Assembly: GCA_025698865.1 (NCBI GenBank)
Contig: JAILWQ010000003.1
Coordinates: forward strand, 372,001-436,000
Length of the DNA stretch: 64,000 bases
From: Erythrobacter sp.
Lineage (GTDB): Bacteria; Pseudomonadota; Alphaproteobacteria; Sphingomonadales; Sphingomonadaceae
Direction: 5' to 3'
This document shows, one piece after another, positions 1 through 8,229 of this stretch (the stretch's first letter is position 1; every line of letters begins with the position of its first letter). The translations under genes were made by a program, and so were the position numbers. The notes under the pieces were generated by a model. The model was not told the DNA's origin. It saw nothing but the letters and a program-made list of their open reading frames with translations, and ran no database searches.

Positions 1-498
1 CACCAGCTTGCGCACGGTGAAGCGCAGGCCATCGGCACCGATCACCAGGTCGAAGCGCTCGATCGTTGAACTGCCGTCTTTCGTATCCAGCGTCACATCG
101 ACGCCGTCCGCGCGCTCAACAATGGCCACGGGGCTTGTGCCGAACCGGATTTCGACCTGCCCGTCGACGCCGTTCCACAACCCTTCTTCGATATCACCGC
201 GCAGCAGCGTGGCAGGCCGGGTCGGCTGGTCGGCGAACCCGGCTACGCGCACACGTCTGCCGTCTTTCGTCATGTGCCAATTCGGCGAGGCTTCGGGCGT
301 GCGGATATGGATGCCGGGCAGCACGCCCAGCCTTTCCGCCGCATGTTTGCCCGCATCCTGAAGGCCGATGAAATAGCCGCCTGTCCGCCGCTCAGGCGCG
401 CGTTCGACGATGACGGGTTCCCACCCGGCCTTCTTAAGCGACATGGCGCTGGCCATTCCGGCGATGCCGAGGCCGACGATAAGAGCGCGTTGAGTCAT
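1..498 (-). CDS. FAD-dependent monooxygenase (3' end outside the window)
   Basis: This is the N-terminal 166 residues of a flavin-dependent aromatic hydroxylase-type monooxygenase; the rest lies beyond base 1. The start at 498 opens with the Rossmann dinucleotide fold (VGLGIAGMASA), followed by an acidic strand end (IVER). Near residue 155 is the second FAD motif, DLVIGADGLRFTVR, close to the family DG signature. It is divergent from the TetR gene at 628, and the 129-bp gap holds two similar inverted repeats, so it is probably that repressor's target. The substrate cannot be read from the sequence. The family call is firm; the specific role is open. Confidence 0.88.
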   Translation of the reverse strand, partial: MTQRALIVGLGIAGMASAMSLKKAGWEPVIVERAPERRTGGYFIGLQDAGKHAAERLGVLPGIHIRTPEASPNWHMTKDGRRVRVAGFADQPTRPATLLRGDIEEGLWNGVDGQVEIRFGTSPVAIVERADGVDVTLDTKDGSSTIERFDLVIGADGLRFTVRKLV

Positions 499-555
499 GA
501 TTGCTGTATCCTTCCTGTCGGGGGTGAGGGGCGAAAGCCCCTGCGCCCGAACCGA

Positions 556-607
556 TATGAACACTGTATAGATACCTCGCGCGCTTTTTGTCTAGACACT
601 GTTTAGA
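556..607. promoter_or_regulatory. Paired operator-like inverted repeats between monooxygenase and TetR gene
   Basis: Two 17-bp sites share the core ACACTGTWTAGAT and lie 35 bp apart centre to centre. The right site (591-607) is a near-perfect dyad, TCTAGACA-C-TGTTTAGA (7 of 8 pairs). The left site (556-572) is weaker (5 of 8). They lie between the divergent monooxygenase and TetR starts, the classic position for autoregulation by a TetR repressor. Binding is inferred from position and symmetry only. Confidence 0.6.
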
Positions 608-627
608 TTGCGTGCCAGATTGCCCTC

Positions 628-1242
628 ATGACCAAGACGAAACGCGACAGCTATCATCATGGCGACCTGCGCAGCGCGCTGATTTCCGCCGCGGAAGAGA
701 TCATCGCCGCAGAAGGCGTGGAAGGCTTCACGCTGCGCAAGGCAGCGCGCAAGGCGGGCGTATCCCCCGGCGCGCCAACGCATCATTTCGGCAGCATGGC
801 GGGCTTGCTGACGCAGGTGGCGCGGCGCAGTTACGAGGCACTGGCCAAGCAACTGGCAGGCGCGGCAGAGGGGCTGGAAGGCAACGCGGCGCTGCGCGCG
901 CTGACCGCCGTCTATGTTAGGTTCGCGCGCGACAACACGGGCCGTTTCCGCCTGATGGGCCGCACCGACTTGATCGAATTGGAGGACGATGACCTGCGGG
1001 CTGCGGTCTATCGGGCGATGCGCCCGCTCGCCGCCGCCGCTGCCGGAACACGCGGCCTCGGCGTGCCGACCCCCGAGTTCGAGCGACTGGATCCGCGCCT
1101 GATCGCCGCCATCGCCCCCGCGCACGGACTGGCGCATCTGGCCACCGAAGGACGGCTGGCCGCGACAATGCGGTCGGGAGAGGTGGACGCGCAGGCGCAA
1201 GACGCGTTGGTGGACGAGGTTTTGCGCGCGCTGTGGCCTTGA
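628..1242 (+). CDS. TetR/AcrR family transcriptional regulator
   Basis: A 204-residue one-component repressor. The N-terminal helix-turn-helix is typical: HHGDLRSALISAAEEIIAAE, then GFTLRKAARKAGVSPGAPTHHF at about residues 32-55. The opening HHGDLR and the later aromatic/Gly-rich effector domain resemble the TetR subgroup with a WHG-type C-terminal domain. It is divergent from the FAD monooxygenase and probably controls both genes through the dyads at 556-607. The inducer is unknown, perhaps the monooxygenase substrate. Confidence 0.88.
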   Translation: MTKTKRDSYHHGDLRSALISAAEEIIAAEGVEGFTLRKAARKAGVSPGAPTHHFGSMAGLLTQVARRSYEALAKQLAGAAEGLEGNAALRALTAVYVRFARDNTGRFRLMGRTDLIELEDDDLRAAVYRAMRPLAAAAAGTRGLGVPTPEFERLDPRLIAAIAPAHGLAHLATEGRLAATMRSGEVDAQAQDALVDEVLRALWP

Positions 1243-1484
1243 AGCAAACCGCCCAAACCGATAGCCGCTACGCAATACTGATCACGCTGAACGCGAGCGA
1301 GCCATATGCTACGACTTCGGTTTCTTGCTGTGCCTCGATATCTGACGCTGGAGGCGCGCGCGTGTCCTACCCGCCTGCTCGGGCAAACAGGACAGCTCTC
1401 CAGCGCAGGAAGTTACCTGTACTACAATGGTGAGCACGTCTGCTGTTGAAAAACCGCCACTCGCGCGCCAAACATTCCCCCAAA

Positions 1485-3047
1485 ATGCGTAAGATCCTCG
1501 CCTTTTTCCACGCTTTGCTGGCAACCGTACTGCTCACTTGCGGCGTCGCAGCTTTCGCCGCGACGTCGATTCTTCCGTCGTCCGGGGACGCCGCCGAGGC
1601 GCAGGTGGCGATGGATCCCTTCGGGCGGGAAACGCCGCGATCGACCGTGACCAATCTGCTGGGCGTGCTGGCGAGCGAAGATCCTGGTGCCCTCGATCCC
1701 TATCTCGACCTGCCTGCCGGTATGGATCGTGCAGAGGTCGTGCCGCGCCTGCGCGCTGCGCTCGATGCGGGCGGGACGCTCGCCACCTATCAGGAACTGG
1801 CCAACGAGCCCAACGGGCGGCTCGACGATGGCCTCGGCCCGACACGCGAACAGGTCGGGACACTCGCCGGGGGCGAGATACCCATCCTGCTGACACAGAG
1901 CAGCGGCACGGACGGGCCTGCCATCTGGCGGCTGTCGGCGGAAACGCTACAGGCGCTCCCGGATATCGAACCGCAGGCGATCCCGGAAGAAGAGGCTATC
2001 GTCGCCGGTGCCCCTGCGCTGGATTGGGTCAAGCTGCTGGGACTATTGGTCGCCGTCTTCATCGCGACCCGGTTGCTGGCCGCGCTGGTCCTGCTCGGTC
2101 TGCGGCAGGTCCTCTCGCGCGATGGGGCGGTGTACCGGGTCCTCGATGCCGCCCTGCCGCCGCTGGCGCTGGTTGTCACCATCGTCGGTTTCCGGCTGTG
2201 GTCGGACGCTGCGCCGATCTCGATCGTCGCGCGTCAGGTCGTGCTGCGCTATCTCGGCATTGCAGCGTGGATCGTGTTCCTGTGGTTCCTGTTCCGCCTG
2301 GTCGATGCGCTCGCCCGGTGGCTGTCGCTGCGCATGACGCGGCGCGCGCGGTACCAGAGCGCGTCTGTCATCGTCTTTGCCCGCCGGGTTATCAAGGCCG
2401 GACTGTTGGTCCTGGGGGCGCTCGGCATCCTCGACACGCTCGGCTTCGATGTCACCGCTGGTGTGGCGGCGCTCGGCATCGGCGGTCTGGTCTTGGCGCT
2501 GGGTGCACAGAAGACGGTCGAGAACCTGGTCGGCACCGTATCCGTGCTGGCCGACCGGCCGGTGCAGGTCGGGGATGTGTGCAAGGTCGGCGATGTGCTC
2601 GGCACGATCGAGGATATCGGGATGCGGTCGACCCGGATCAGGACGCTGGAACGAACCGTCGTCACGATCCCCAATGGCGATTTTTCCTCACGCCAGATCG
2701 AAAACTATACCAAGCGCGAACGTTTCCTCTTCAACGAGACGATCGGCCTCGAATACGCCTTGGATGCGGCCAAGCTGCGTGAAGGGATTGGCCTGATAGC
2801 AGAGGCGCTCGCACAGAACGAGCACATCGCCCCGGAGCCGCGCCGGGCGACATTACGTTATTTTGCAACGGACTCGCTGGCGATCGAAACCTTTGCCTAC
2901 ATCATGACCGCCGATTTCGACGAAAGCCTGAGAATCCGCAACGATCTCATGCTCGACATCTACGAGCGATTGGAACAGGCAGGCATCGGGTTCGCCTTCC
3001 CGACACAGACCCTTTACCTGCGCAAGGACGAAACCGGGCAAGGGTGA
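1485..3047 (+). CDS. MscS-family mechanosensitive ion channel
   Basis: Small-conductance mechanosensitive channel that would release solutes on osmotic downshift. I chose ATG 1485 (520 aa) because a clean signal peptide follows at once (MRKILAFFHALLATVLL); a TTG at 1446 is in frame but adds a charged leader. After a periplasmic domain of about 150 residues there are four hydrophobic helices (roughly 182-207, 222-239, 255-277, 300-317). The Gly/Ala-rich pore helix follows (AALGIGGLVLALGAQ, about 327-341), then the MscS beta-domain (VGDVCKVGDVLGTIEDIG) with IPNGDF. It is longer than E. coli MscS (286 aa) because of the extra N-terminal domain and helices. It converges with the TetR gene at 3074. 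Confidence 0.9.
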   Translation: MRKILAFFHALLATVLLTCGVAAFAATSILPSSGDAAEAQVAMDPFGRETPRSTVTNLLGVLASEDPGALDPYLDLPAGMDRAEVVPRLRAALDAGGTLATYQELANEPNGRLDDGLGPTREQVGTLAGGEIPILLTQSSGTDGPAIWRLSAETLQALPDIEPQAIPEEEAIVAGAPALDWVKLLGLLVAVFIATRLLAALVLLGLRQVLSRDGAVYRVLDAALPPLALVVTIVGFRLWSDAAPISIVARQVVLRYLGIAAWIVFLWFLFRLVDALARWLSLRMTRRARYQSASVIVFARRVIKAGLLVLGALGILDTLGFDVTAGVAALGIGGLVLALGAQKTVENLVGTVSVLADRPVQVGDVCKVGDVLGTIEDIGMRSTRIRTLERTVVTIPNGDFSSRQIENYTKRERFLFNETIGLEYALDAAKLREGIGLIAEALAQNEHIAPEPRRATLRYFATDSLAIETFAYIMTADFDESLRIRNDLMLDIYERLEQAGIGFAFPTQTLYLRKDETGQG

Positions 3048-3073
3048 CGCGGTATGGTGGCGGTCACGCAACG

Positions 3074-3691
3074 CTATCCGGCTGACGGTTCGCCGAACAT
3101 GATCTGCCTGAAGACCTTCACGTAACTTTCTTCCGGCTGGGTGCCGTCGCCCGATCGCAAGACCGCGGTATGCCAGAGTATGAGCAAGGTTTCGGTGATG
3201 ACATCGGCGGGCAAGCGGAGTGGCTGCCCAAACTGGGCGGCCAGGCCTTCGATCAGAACCCGGAACTGGGCCGTTACACGCGCCTCCGCAGCCTTGTACT
3301 GCGCGCGGAATTCCGGGTTGCGAAAGGCATAGAGCTGCAATTCCAGCGCCAGCGCCGCCCAGGCCTGGCGATCGGGGATGTCGGCTAGCCACGCAGCAAG
3401 CGTTTGCATGGCCTGGTCGATATCGGCTTCCGGGATCGAGGCGGCGAGGTCTTCCAGTCGGTCCCGCTGTTCGGCCAAGTGACCTTCCATGACTTCGAGC
3501 AGCAGCAACTCCTTGCTCTCGAAGTTCGAATAAAAGGCGCCTTGCGTAAATCCGGCGTCGGCGCAGAGCTGGCGCACGGAAAGTGCCGGGATGGAATGGG
3601 CGATCATCAGCCGCTCGGCCGATTCGATCAGCTTGGCGCGTGTTTCCGCCTGGCTTTGCCGACGCGATTTGGTGGTGTTTTCGCCGCTCAT
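3074..3691 (-). CDS. TetR/AcrR family regulator, divergent from the catalase operon
   Basis: A 205-residue TetR-type repressor starting at 3691. The helix-turn-helix reads LSVRQLCADAGFTQGAFYSNF (about residues 38-58), followed by the usual KELLLLEV linker. The C-terminal domain is poorly conserved, as expected for an effector pocket. Its start faces the catalase gene at 3829, and the 137-bp gap contains a perfect 6+6 dyad at 3741-3754. The likely role is control of the catalase/DyP operon in response to an oxidant or a lipophilic compound (inference). Confidence 0.87.
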   Translation of the reverse strand: MSGENTTKSRRQSQAETRAKLIESAERLMIAHSIPALSVRQLCADAGFTQGAFYSNFESKELLLLEVMEGHLAEQRDRLEDLAASIPEADIDQAMQTLAAWLADIPDRQAWAALALELQLYAFRNPEFRAQYKAAEARVTAQFRVLIEGLAAQFGQPLRLPADVITETLLILWHTAVLRSGDGTQPEESYVKVFRQIMFGEPSAG

Positions 3692-3740
3692 GGTGCTCGA
3701 TCCGTCTCAAAAGTCCTGATTTTCGGAACCAAATTTTCAG

Positions 3741-3754
3741 ATATCACTTGATAT
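3741..3754. promoter_or_regulatory. Candidate TetR operator: ATATCA-CT-TGATAT
   Basis: A perfect inverted repeat of six bases with a two-base spacer, in an AT-rich patch between the divergent TetR gene and the catalase gene. The position (50 bp above the TetR start, 75 bp above the catalase start) fits an operator covering both promoters. No binding data can be derived from sequence alone. Confidence 0.5.
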
Positions 3755-3828
3755 TTCAAATGCCCGGCCAGAGGATCGGTTTCCCGTCGATCCTTTTCAG
3801 CAGGCAAAACAGGCAGGAGTTGTTGCCC

Positions 3829-4914
3829 ATGCAGCCCATACGGTTCACCCCTGATGTCGAGCAAGTCGATCCCGACGAACAGCGGCTGACGCGCGAGATC
3901 GTCGAACAGATGAATGCGACGGCGCGCAACGCGTTCGAACGGCATCGGCACGCCCATCGCGATGCCCATGCGAAATCGCACGCGATCCTTAAGGGTAGCA
4001 TGACCGTGCACGACGGTCTGTCGGCTGAGCTTGCGCAGGGCATCTTCGCTTCTCCGAAGACCTACGAGGTCGTCGCGCGGCTTTCGTCCGCGCCGGGCGA
4101 TATCCATTCGGACGAGGTTCCGGCCCCGCGCGGTTTCGCGATCAAGGTGATCGGCGTTCCGGGTGACCGGCTTTCGCCCGACATCGGTGGCGAGAACCAG
4201 GATTTCCTGATGGTGAATTTCCCGGTGCTCGCCTTCGGCACGGTCCCGAAATACAAGCAGATGCTGGGTCTGCTCGAAAAGAACGCGCATGCGCCCGATT
4301 TCTTCCAACGCCTCGTTGCCGGCGTGGCGCGCGGCGCGAAGGATGCGGTGGAAGCGGTGGGCAAGGTGCCGAGCGCGACGCTCGAAGGGTTGGCGCGCGA
4401 CAACAATCATCCTCTCGGCGAAACCTATCATACGCAGGCTGCTGTCCGGTTCGGCGACCATGTCGCCAAACTGTCGCTCGCCCCGAAATCCCAATCCGTG
4501 CGCGATTTGACCGGTCGGGATCTCGAAGACGTCCAATATTCGACCATGCGCGACGTAATCGGCGATTTTTTCCGCGCGAACGGCACCGAATATGAATTGC
4601 GCGCGCAGCTCGGCACCGATCTCGAAACGATGCCGGTGGAAGATGCTGCCGTGTTGTGGGAAGAGGAAAAGTCTCCCCATCGTGCCATCGCCACGCTGCG
4701 CTTCGACAGCCAGGACCCCTACAGCCCGCCACGCCAGGTTTTCGGCGACGATGTGCTGTCGTTCAATCCATGGAACGGCGTCGAGGCGCATCGCCCGCTG
4801 GGCGGCATCATGCGCATTCGCCGCGCGGCCTACGAACGGTCCAGCACCTATCGTCACGCCCAGAACGATCGCCCGCGCACAGAGCCGCAGGCCCTGTCCG
4901 ACATTCCCGATTGA
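3829..4914 (+). CDS. Heme catalase-family protein (short, y4iL/SrpA-like)
   Basis: A 361-residue relative of heme catalases, shorter than the usual 480-residue clade. Start ATG 3829 follows a strong Shine-Dalgarno (AGGCAGGAG, 3811-3819); the frame runs open further upstream but without a site. Family marks are a His-rich distal segment (HAKSHAILKG), PAPRGFAIKVIG at about residue 100, FLMVNFPVLAF, and a C-terminal LSFNPWNGVEAHRPLGGIMR. The last replaces the classical R-x-x-x-Y heme-ligand helix seen in large catalases. It heads a tight operon with two more genes of oxidative type and probably handles peroxide or lipid hydroperoxide; the exact activity of this subfamily is uncertain. Confidence 0.85.
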   Translation: MQPIRFTPDVEQVDPDEQRLTREIVEQMNATARNAFERHRHAHRDAHAKSHAILKGSMTVHDGLSAELAQGIFASPKTYEVVARLSSAPGDIHSDEVPAPRGFAIKVIGVPGDRLSPDIGGENQDFLMVNFPVLAFGTVPKYKQMLGLLEKNAHAPDFFQRLVAGVARGAKDAVEAVGKVPSATLEGLARDNNHPLGETYHTQAAVRFGDHVAKLSLAPKSQSVRDLTGRDLEDVQYSTMRDVIGDFFRANGTEYELRAQLGTDLETMPVEDAAVLWEEEKSPHRAIATLRFDSQDPYSPPRQVFGDDVLSFNPWNGVEAHRPLGGIMRIRRAAYERSSTYRHAQNDRPRTEPQALSDIPD

Positions 4915-4939
4915 CCACCAAGCGCAAAAGGAGCGCGCC

Positions 4940-5635
4940 ATGACCAGAAGCACCGATCCGCGTCTCGCCGATGAGAGCAAGCCCGAAGAAATCCGCCGCC
5001 GCGCGCGAGAGCTGGCAGAAGACCTGCCGCAGCTCGCGAAAATCGCGCTGGAAGCGATGATCCGCGACCACAATCCCGATTACAAGGGTACCGCCAATAA
5101 GGCGGGTCGCGCAGGCATGCAGTCGGGCAATGTGTCCGAACTGACCGCCATCGCCAAGGTCAAGCCCGGCGGGGCGGACCGCCTGCGCCGCATCTTCGAC
5201 CTCACCAACGGCAATATGGACGGCGCGCAGCGGGTGTCGACCTTGCACGATATGCGCTTCGTATTTTTCGACGACGACACGCGCATCCTGTTCGCCACAA
5301 CCTATGATGGCGACTGGGACACCTATATCAACGATTTCGCCACCAAGATTCCGGGGTTGATGGACCTGCTGTTCGCCAATGTCGAAGGCTGGCCGGGGAT
5401 CGACAGCCCCAAGGTGAAGGACTTTATCGCCGATCACCAGATCGATGCATCGGGATGGTTTGTGGCCAATCCGCAAGTGACGGTTGTGGATACACGTCGG
5501 TACCAGCGGATGGAGCACGCGCTGGAGGACTTCCTCGAAAAATCCCGGGCGAATGCGGATACGGACCCCGCCACGCGCAAGGCTCTCGACGAGCTGAGCA
5601 CGGCCATCGCGCAACCCGAAGGCGTGGATTATTGA
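4940..5635 (+). CDS. Conserved protein of unknown function in the catalase/DyP operon
   Basis: A 231-residue soluble protein with no signal peptide. ATG 4940 is preceded by AAAAGGAG at 4926-4933. The N-terminal 60 residues are a charged helix. The middle (TAIAKVKPGGADRLRRIF, then MRFVFFDDDTRILFATTYDG) reads like one repeat of a dimeric alpha/beta-barrel (ferredoxin-like) fold, which is also the fold of DyP peroxidases. I do not recognise a named family. It lies 25 bp after the catalase and 1 bp before the DyP gene, so it is almost certainly co-expressed with them. A heme-handling or accessory role would be a guess. Confidence 0.8.
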   Translation: MTRSTDPRLADESKPEEIRRRARELAEDLPQLAKIALEAMIRDHNPDYKGTANKAGRAGMQSGNVSELTAIAKVKPGGADRLRRIFDLTNGNMDGAQRVSTLHDMRFVFFDDDTRILFATTYDGDWDTYINDFATKIPGLMDLLFANVEGWPGIDSPKVKDFIADHQIDASGWFVANPQVTVVDTRRYQRMEHALEDFLEKSRANADTDPATRKALDELSTAIAQPEGVDY

Positions 5636-5636
5636 C

Positions 5637-7025
5637 ATGGGCATTCTGCAAGAACTTTCCGCCCGCTTCCGCCCGGACAAGGTCAAGCTCCAGCTCGACG
5701 ATATCCAGGCGCTGATCCTGCGATCCCGGCCCGAACCCTATGTCGGCATCCATTCGATGATCCATGTCGACGAGCCTGCCGGCGGGCGGGATCTTTTACG
5801 CCGTTTGGCCGACCATATTCCTGCTGCATCGGGTTGGACGGACGAACTGGATTCGTGGACCGGCGTCGCCATCAGCTATGACGGCTTGGAGGCACTCGGG
5901 CTGCCCCAGACCTCGCTGGCGAGTTTTCCGCTGGCCTTCCAGCAGGGCATGGCCGCTCGTGCCGAGCAGCTGCGCGATTTCGGCGAAAACGCGCCCGAAA
6001 CATGGGAGGATCCCTATCGCCCCGGCACTTGCCATATCGCATTGACCATTTATGCGCGCGACGACGATGCGCTCGACGACGTGCTGGCAAAGGCCGAGGC
6101 CGAACTGGAAAAATCCACCGGCATCACGCTGATCGGTACGCACCGTTTCGGTGCCGACGAGGACGCAAAGAACCCCTTCGGCTTTCGCGACAGCATTTCG
6201 CAGCCGTTGGTCGACGGGAGCGGGGTCGACCCCTTGCCCGGTCAGGAGCGCGCGATCGCGCCTGGAGAATTCATTCTGGGCGAGAACAGCGAGACCGGTA
6301 GCCCGCTCGCCATGCCGCAACCCGCACCGCTTGGGCGCAACGGGTCATACATCGTGCTGCGAAAATATCAGAGCCGCGTCGGCGCGTTTAACGACTTCCT
6401 GCGCGAGCAATCCGCCGACGAAGGAGAGCAGGATTATATAGCCGCGAAGATGTTCGGCCGGTGGCAGAGCGGTGCGCCATTGCCGTTAGCGCCGGACCGG
6501 GACGATCCGGAACTCGGCGCCGATTCCCGACGCAACAACGACTTCTCCTACGAAGACGATCATCGCGGCCTCGTCTGCCCGCACGCCGCGCATATGCGCC
6601 GCCTCAATCCGCGCGACAGCCAGCTTACGATCCTCAGCGATGTGAACATCCACCGCATCATCAGGCGCTCATCTACCTACGGTCCGAAATGGAGCCGCGA
6701 CGTGACGTCGGAGTCCGATGCGCAGGAGGATCGCGGGCTGTTCTTCATTTTCATCAGCGCCAGGGCATTCGATACGATCGAATTTCTCCAGCAGGAATGG
6801 ATCAACCGTGGCAACTTCGTCGACCTGGGCGAAGAACGGGATCCGATCGTCGGTCTGCACCAGACGCCCGGGACTTTCACCATTCCCGAAACGCCGGTGC
6901 GCCGAAAAATCGATGACGTGACCACCTTCAACCGGCTGCGCGGCGGAGAATACATGTTCATGCCCTCGCTCACGGCCCTGCGCTGGATTGGCGACGGCGC
7001 ATGGGACGAAGGCGCGAGCCCATGA
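5637..7025 (+). CDS. DyP-type heme peroxidase
   Basis: A 462-residue cytoplasmic dye-decolourising peroxidase family protein. Its DyP marks are FGFRDSISQP at about residues 181-190, which aligns with the catalytic GxxDG motif, and CPHAAHMRRLNPRD near residues 314-327, where His319 would be the proximal heme ligand. The catalytic Asp (Asp185) is kept but the following Gly is Ser, giving GFRDS instead of GxxDG. There is no twin-arginine signal, so export by itself is unlikely. It follows the unknown gene by one base and its stop overlaps the thioesterase start (ATGA). Confidence 0.88.
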   Translation: MGILQELSARFRPDKVKLQLDDIQALILRSRPEPYVGIHSMIHVDEPAGGRDLLRRLADHIPAASGWTDELDSWTGVAISYDGLEALGLPQTSLASFPLAFQQGMAARAEQLRDFGENAPETWEDPYRPGTCHIALTIYARDDDALDDVLAKAEAELEKSTGITLIGTHRFGADEDAKNPFGFRDSISQPLVDGSGVDPLPGQERAIAPGEFILGENSETGSPLAMPQPAPLGRNGSYIVLRKYQSRVGAFNDFLREQSADEGEQDYIAAKMFGRWQSGAPLPLAPDRDDPELGADSRRNNDFSYEDDHRGLVCPHAAHMRRLNPRDSQLTILSDVNIHRIIRRSSTYGPKWSRDVTSESDAQEDRGLFFIFISARAFDTIEFLQQEWINRGNFVDLGEERDPIVGLHQTPGTFTIPETPVRRKIDDVTTFNRLRGGEYMFMPSLTALRWIGDGAWDEGASP

Positions 7026-7441
7026 ACCCACAGAGGGGGCAGGAGGGCGGTTCGGCTTTCGTCTATCCCATCACGGTCGGCCCTGATGCGATCGACGAGC
7101 TCGATCACGTCAACAATGCGGTCTATCTGACCTGGGTGCAGCAGGCGATCACCGCCTATTGGGTCGCACATGCGCCGGCGGAGGAGGTCGTAAAGATCGC
7201 ATGGATCGCCCTGCGCCACGACATCAGATATCGCAGCGAGGCGTTTCTCGGCGACCAGCTCGAGGCGAAAGTCCTCCTCAGGGGCTTTCGTGGGTCCCGC
7301 TCGCAATTCGAAATACAGTTCAGCCGCGGCAGCGTGTCTGTCGCCGAAGTGGACACGACCCTGTGCTGCATCGACCGAGAAACACGGCAGCTGCACCGCA
7401 TCACGCACGAGTTGGCGAGGCATTTCGCCATTGTAGCTTAA
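7022..7441 (+). CDS. Acyl-CoA thioesterase, 4HBT (hotdog) fold
   Basis: A 139-residue single-hotdog thioesterase. The start at 7022 forms an ATGA overlap with the DyP stop; an in-frame ATG at 7001 lies inside the DyP gene and is less likely. The signature is DELDHVNNAVYLTWVQQA at about residues 24-41, with the catalytic Asp and the HVNN turn of 4-hydroxybenzoyl-CoA thioesterases. It is last in the oxidative operon, suggesting that the operon deals with fatty acyl or lipid-derived substrates (inference). Confidence 0.88.
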   Translation: MNPQRGQEGGSAFVYPITVGPDAIDELDHVNNAVYLTWVQQAITAYWVAHAPAEEVVKIAWIALRHDIRYRSEAFLGDQLEAKVLLRGFRGSRSQFEIQFSRGSVSVAEVDTTLCCIDRETRQLHRITHELARHFAIVA

Positions 7442-7884
7442 TGCACACGGCTTCTTGCCCTTTTTCTCCGAGCCATTTGACAATCCCAACGCGAAGGCCC
7501 GAAAGCAGTATAAGTTCTATTAATCGCAGCCTCACAACTATCCCCGTTCTAGCGAGGATACCGACCCGTTATCGTTGCATTTGTTATGCAATGCCTCGGC
7601 GCTGCCGACCAAGGCGGTCGCAATAGGAGCGCACATTTGCAGCGATCCCTTGTGCTGAACCGACGCCCACTCTCGGGGGGTCAGTACGCCGATCGCAAGG
7701 AGTGGTTGCTAAGGTGCGAAGCTGCCATCTGGGCTGATGCTGACGAGAGGCAGCTTTCGGAAAAGATTCAAGCGAGCTCAAATGGCCGACATTAAGGCGC
7801 AAGGCTGCCTTAAAAAATCGCGAAGACGGACCAAAGATTGATCCATCGCAAGGAACCGGATCGCGGGGACGCTAGTGAGAGCAT
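7442..7884. other. Intergenic stretch without a supportable gene
   Basis: About 440 bp between the thioesterase and the nnrS remnant. Short open frames are present on both strands, but none has a convincing ribosome site or family signature. At 7838-7851 is a half-matching FNR-like site (TTGAT-ccat-CGCAA), which could serve the regulator at 8229 but is weak. The base composition is less GC-rich than its neighbours, which suits a junction left by past rearrangement. Confidence 0.5.
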
Positions 7885-8229
7885 GTGCCCCGGTCCGACC
7901 AGTCTATCACTACGAACGTCGACCGTCTCGAACTTCGCCGCCTGCGGATGGCGCACAGCCCTCCAATCCTTCGGGGCGGTTTCCGCCCCTTCTTTCTCGG
8001 GACTGCCATGTGGGCGCTAGTCGCGCTTACGCTCTGGCTGGCGATCCTCTTCGGATTGGTCTCGCCTCAGCTGATCGAGGATCCCCTTGCTTGGCACCGG
8101 CACGAGATGCTGTTCGGTTTCGCCGGTGCCGCGATCGCCAGAGCCGCGATCGCCCGGGCCATGATGCGGGTCGGCAAAACGCCGCCCGCGGCGAACGACT
8201 TGGAAAGGGGACCGCCGACCGCTATCTGA
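7885..8229 (+). pseudogene. nnrS: nnrS remnant (N-terminal fragment)
   Basis: From ATG 7948 the frame reads PPILRGGFRPFFLGTAMWAL, then AWHRHEMLFGFAGAAIA. These are the signature opening and first two membrane segments of NnrS, a heme/copper membrane protein linked to nitric-oxide stress and often found beside cbb3 or denitrification genes. A full NnrS has about 400 residues and 12 helices. Here the match stops after about 60 residues and an unrelated 30-residue tail ends in a TGA that overlaps the next gene's start (TGATG). It is best read as a large internal deletion; residual translation may still couple to the FNR gene. Confidence 0.78.
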
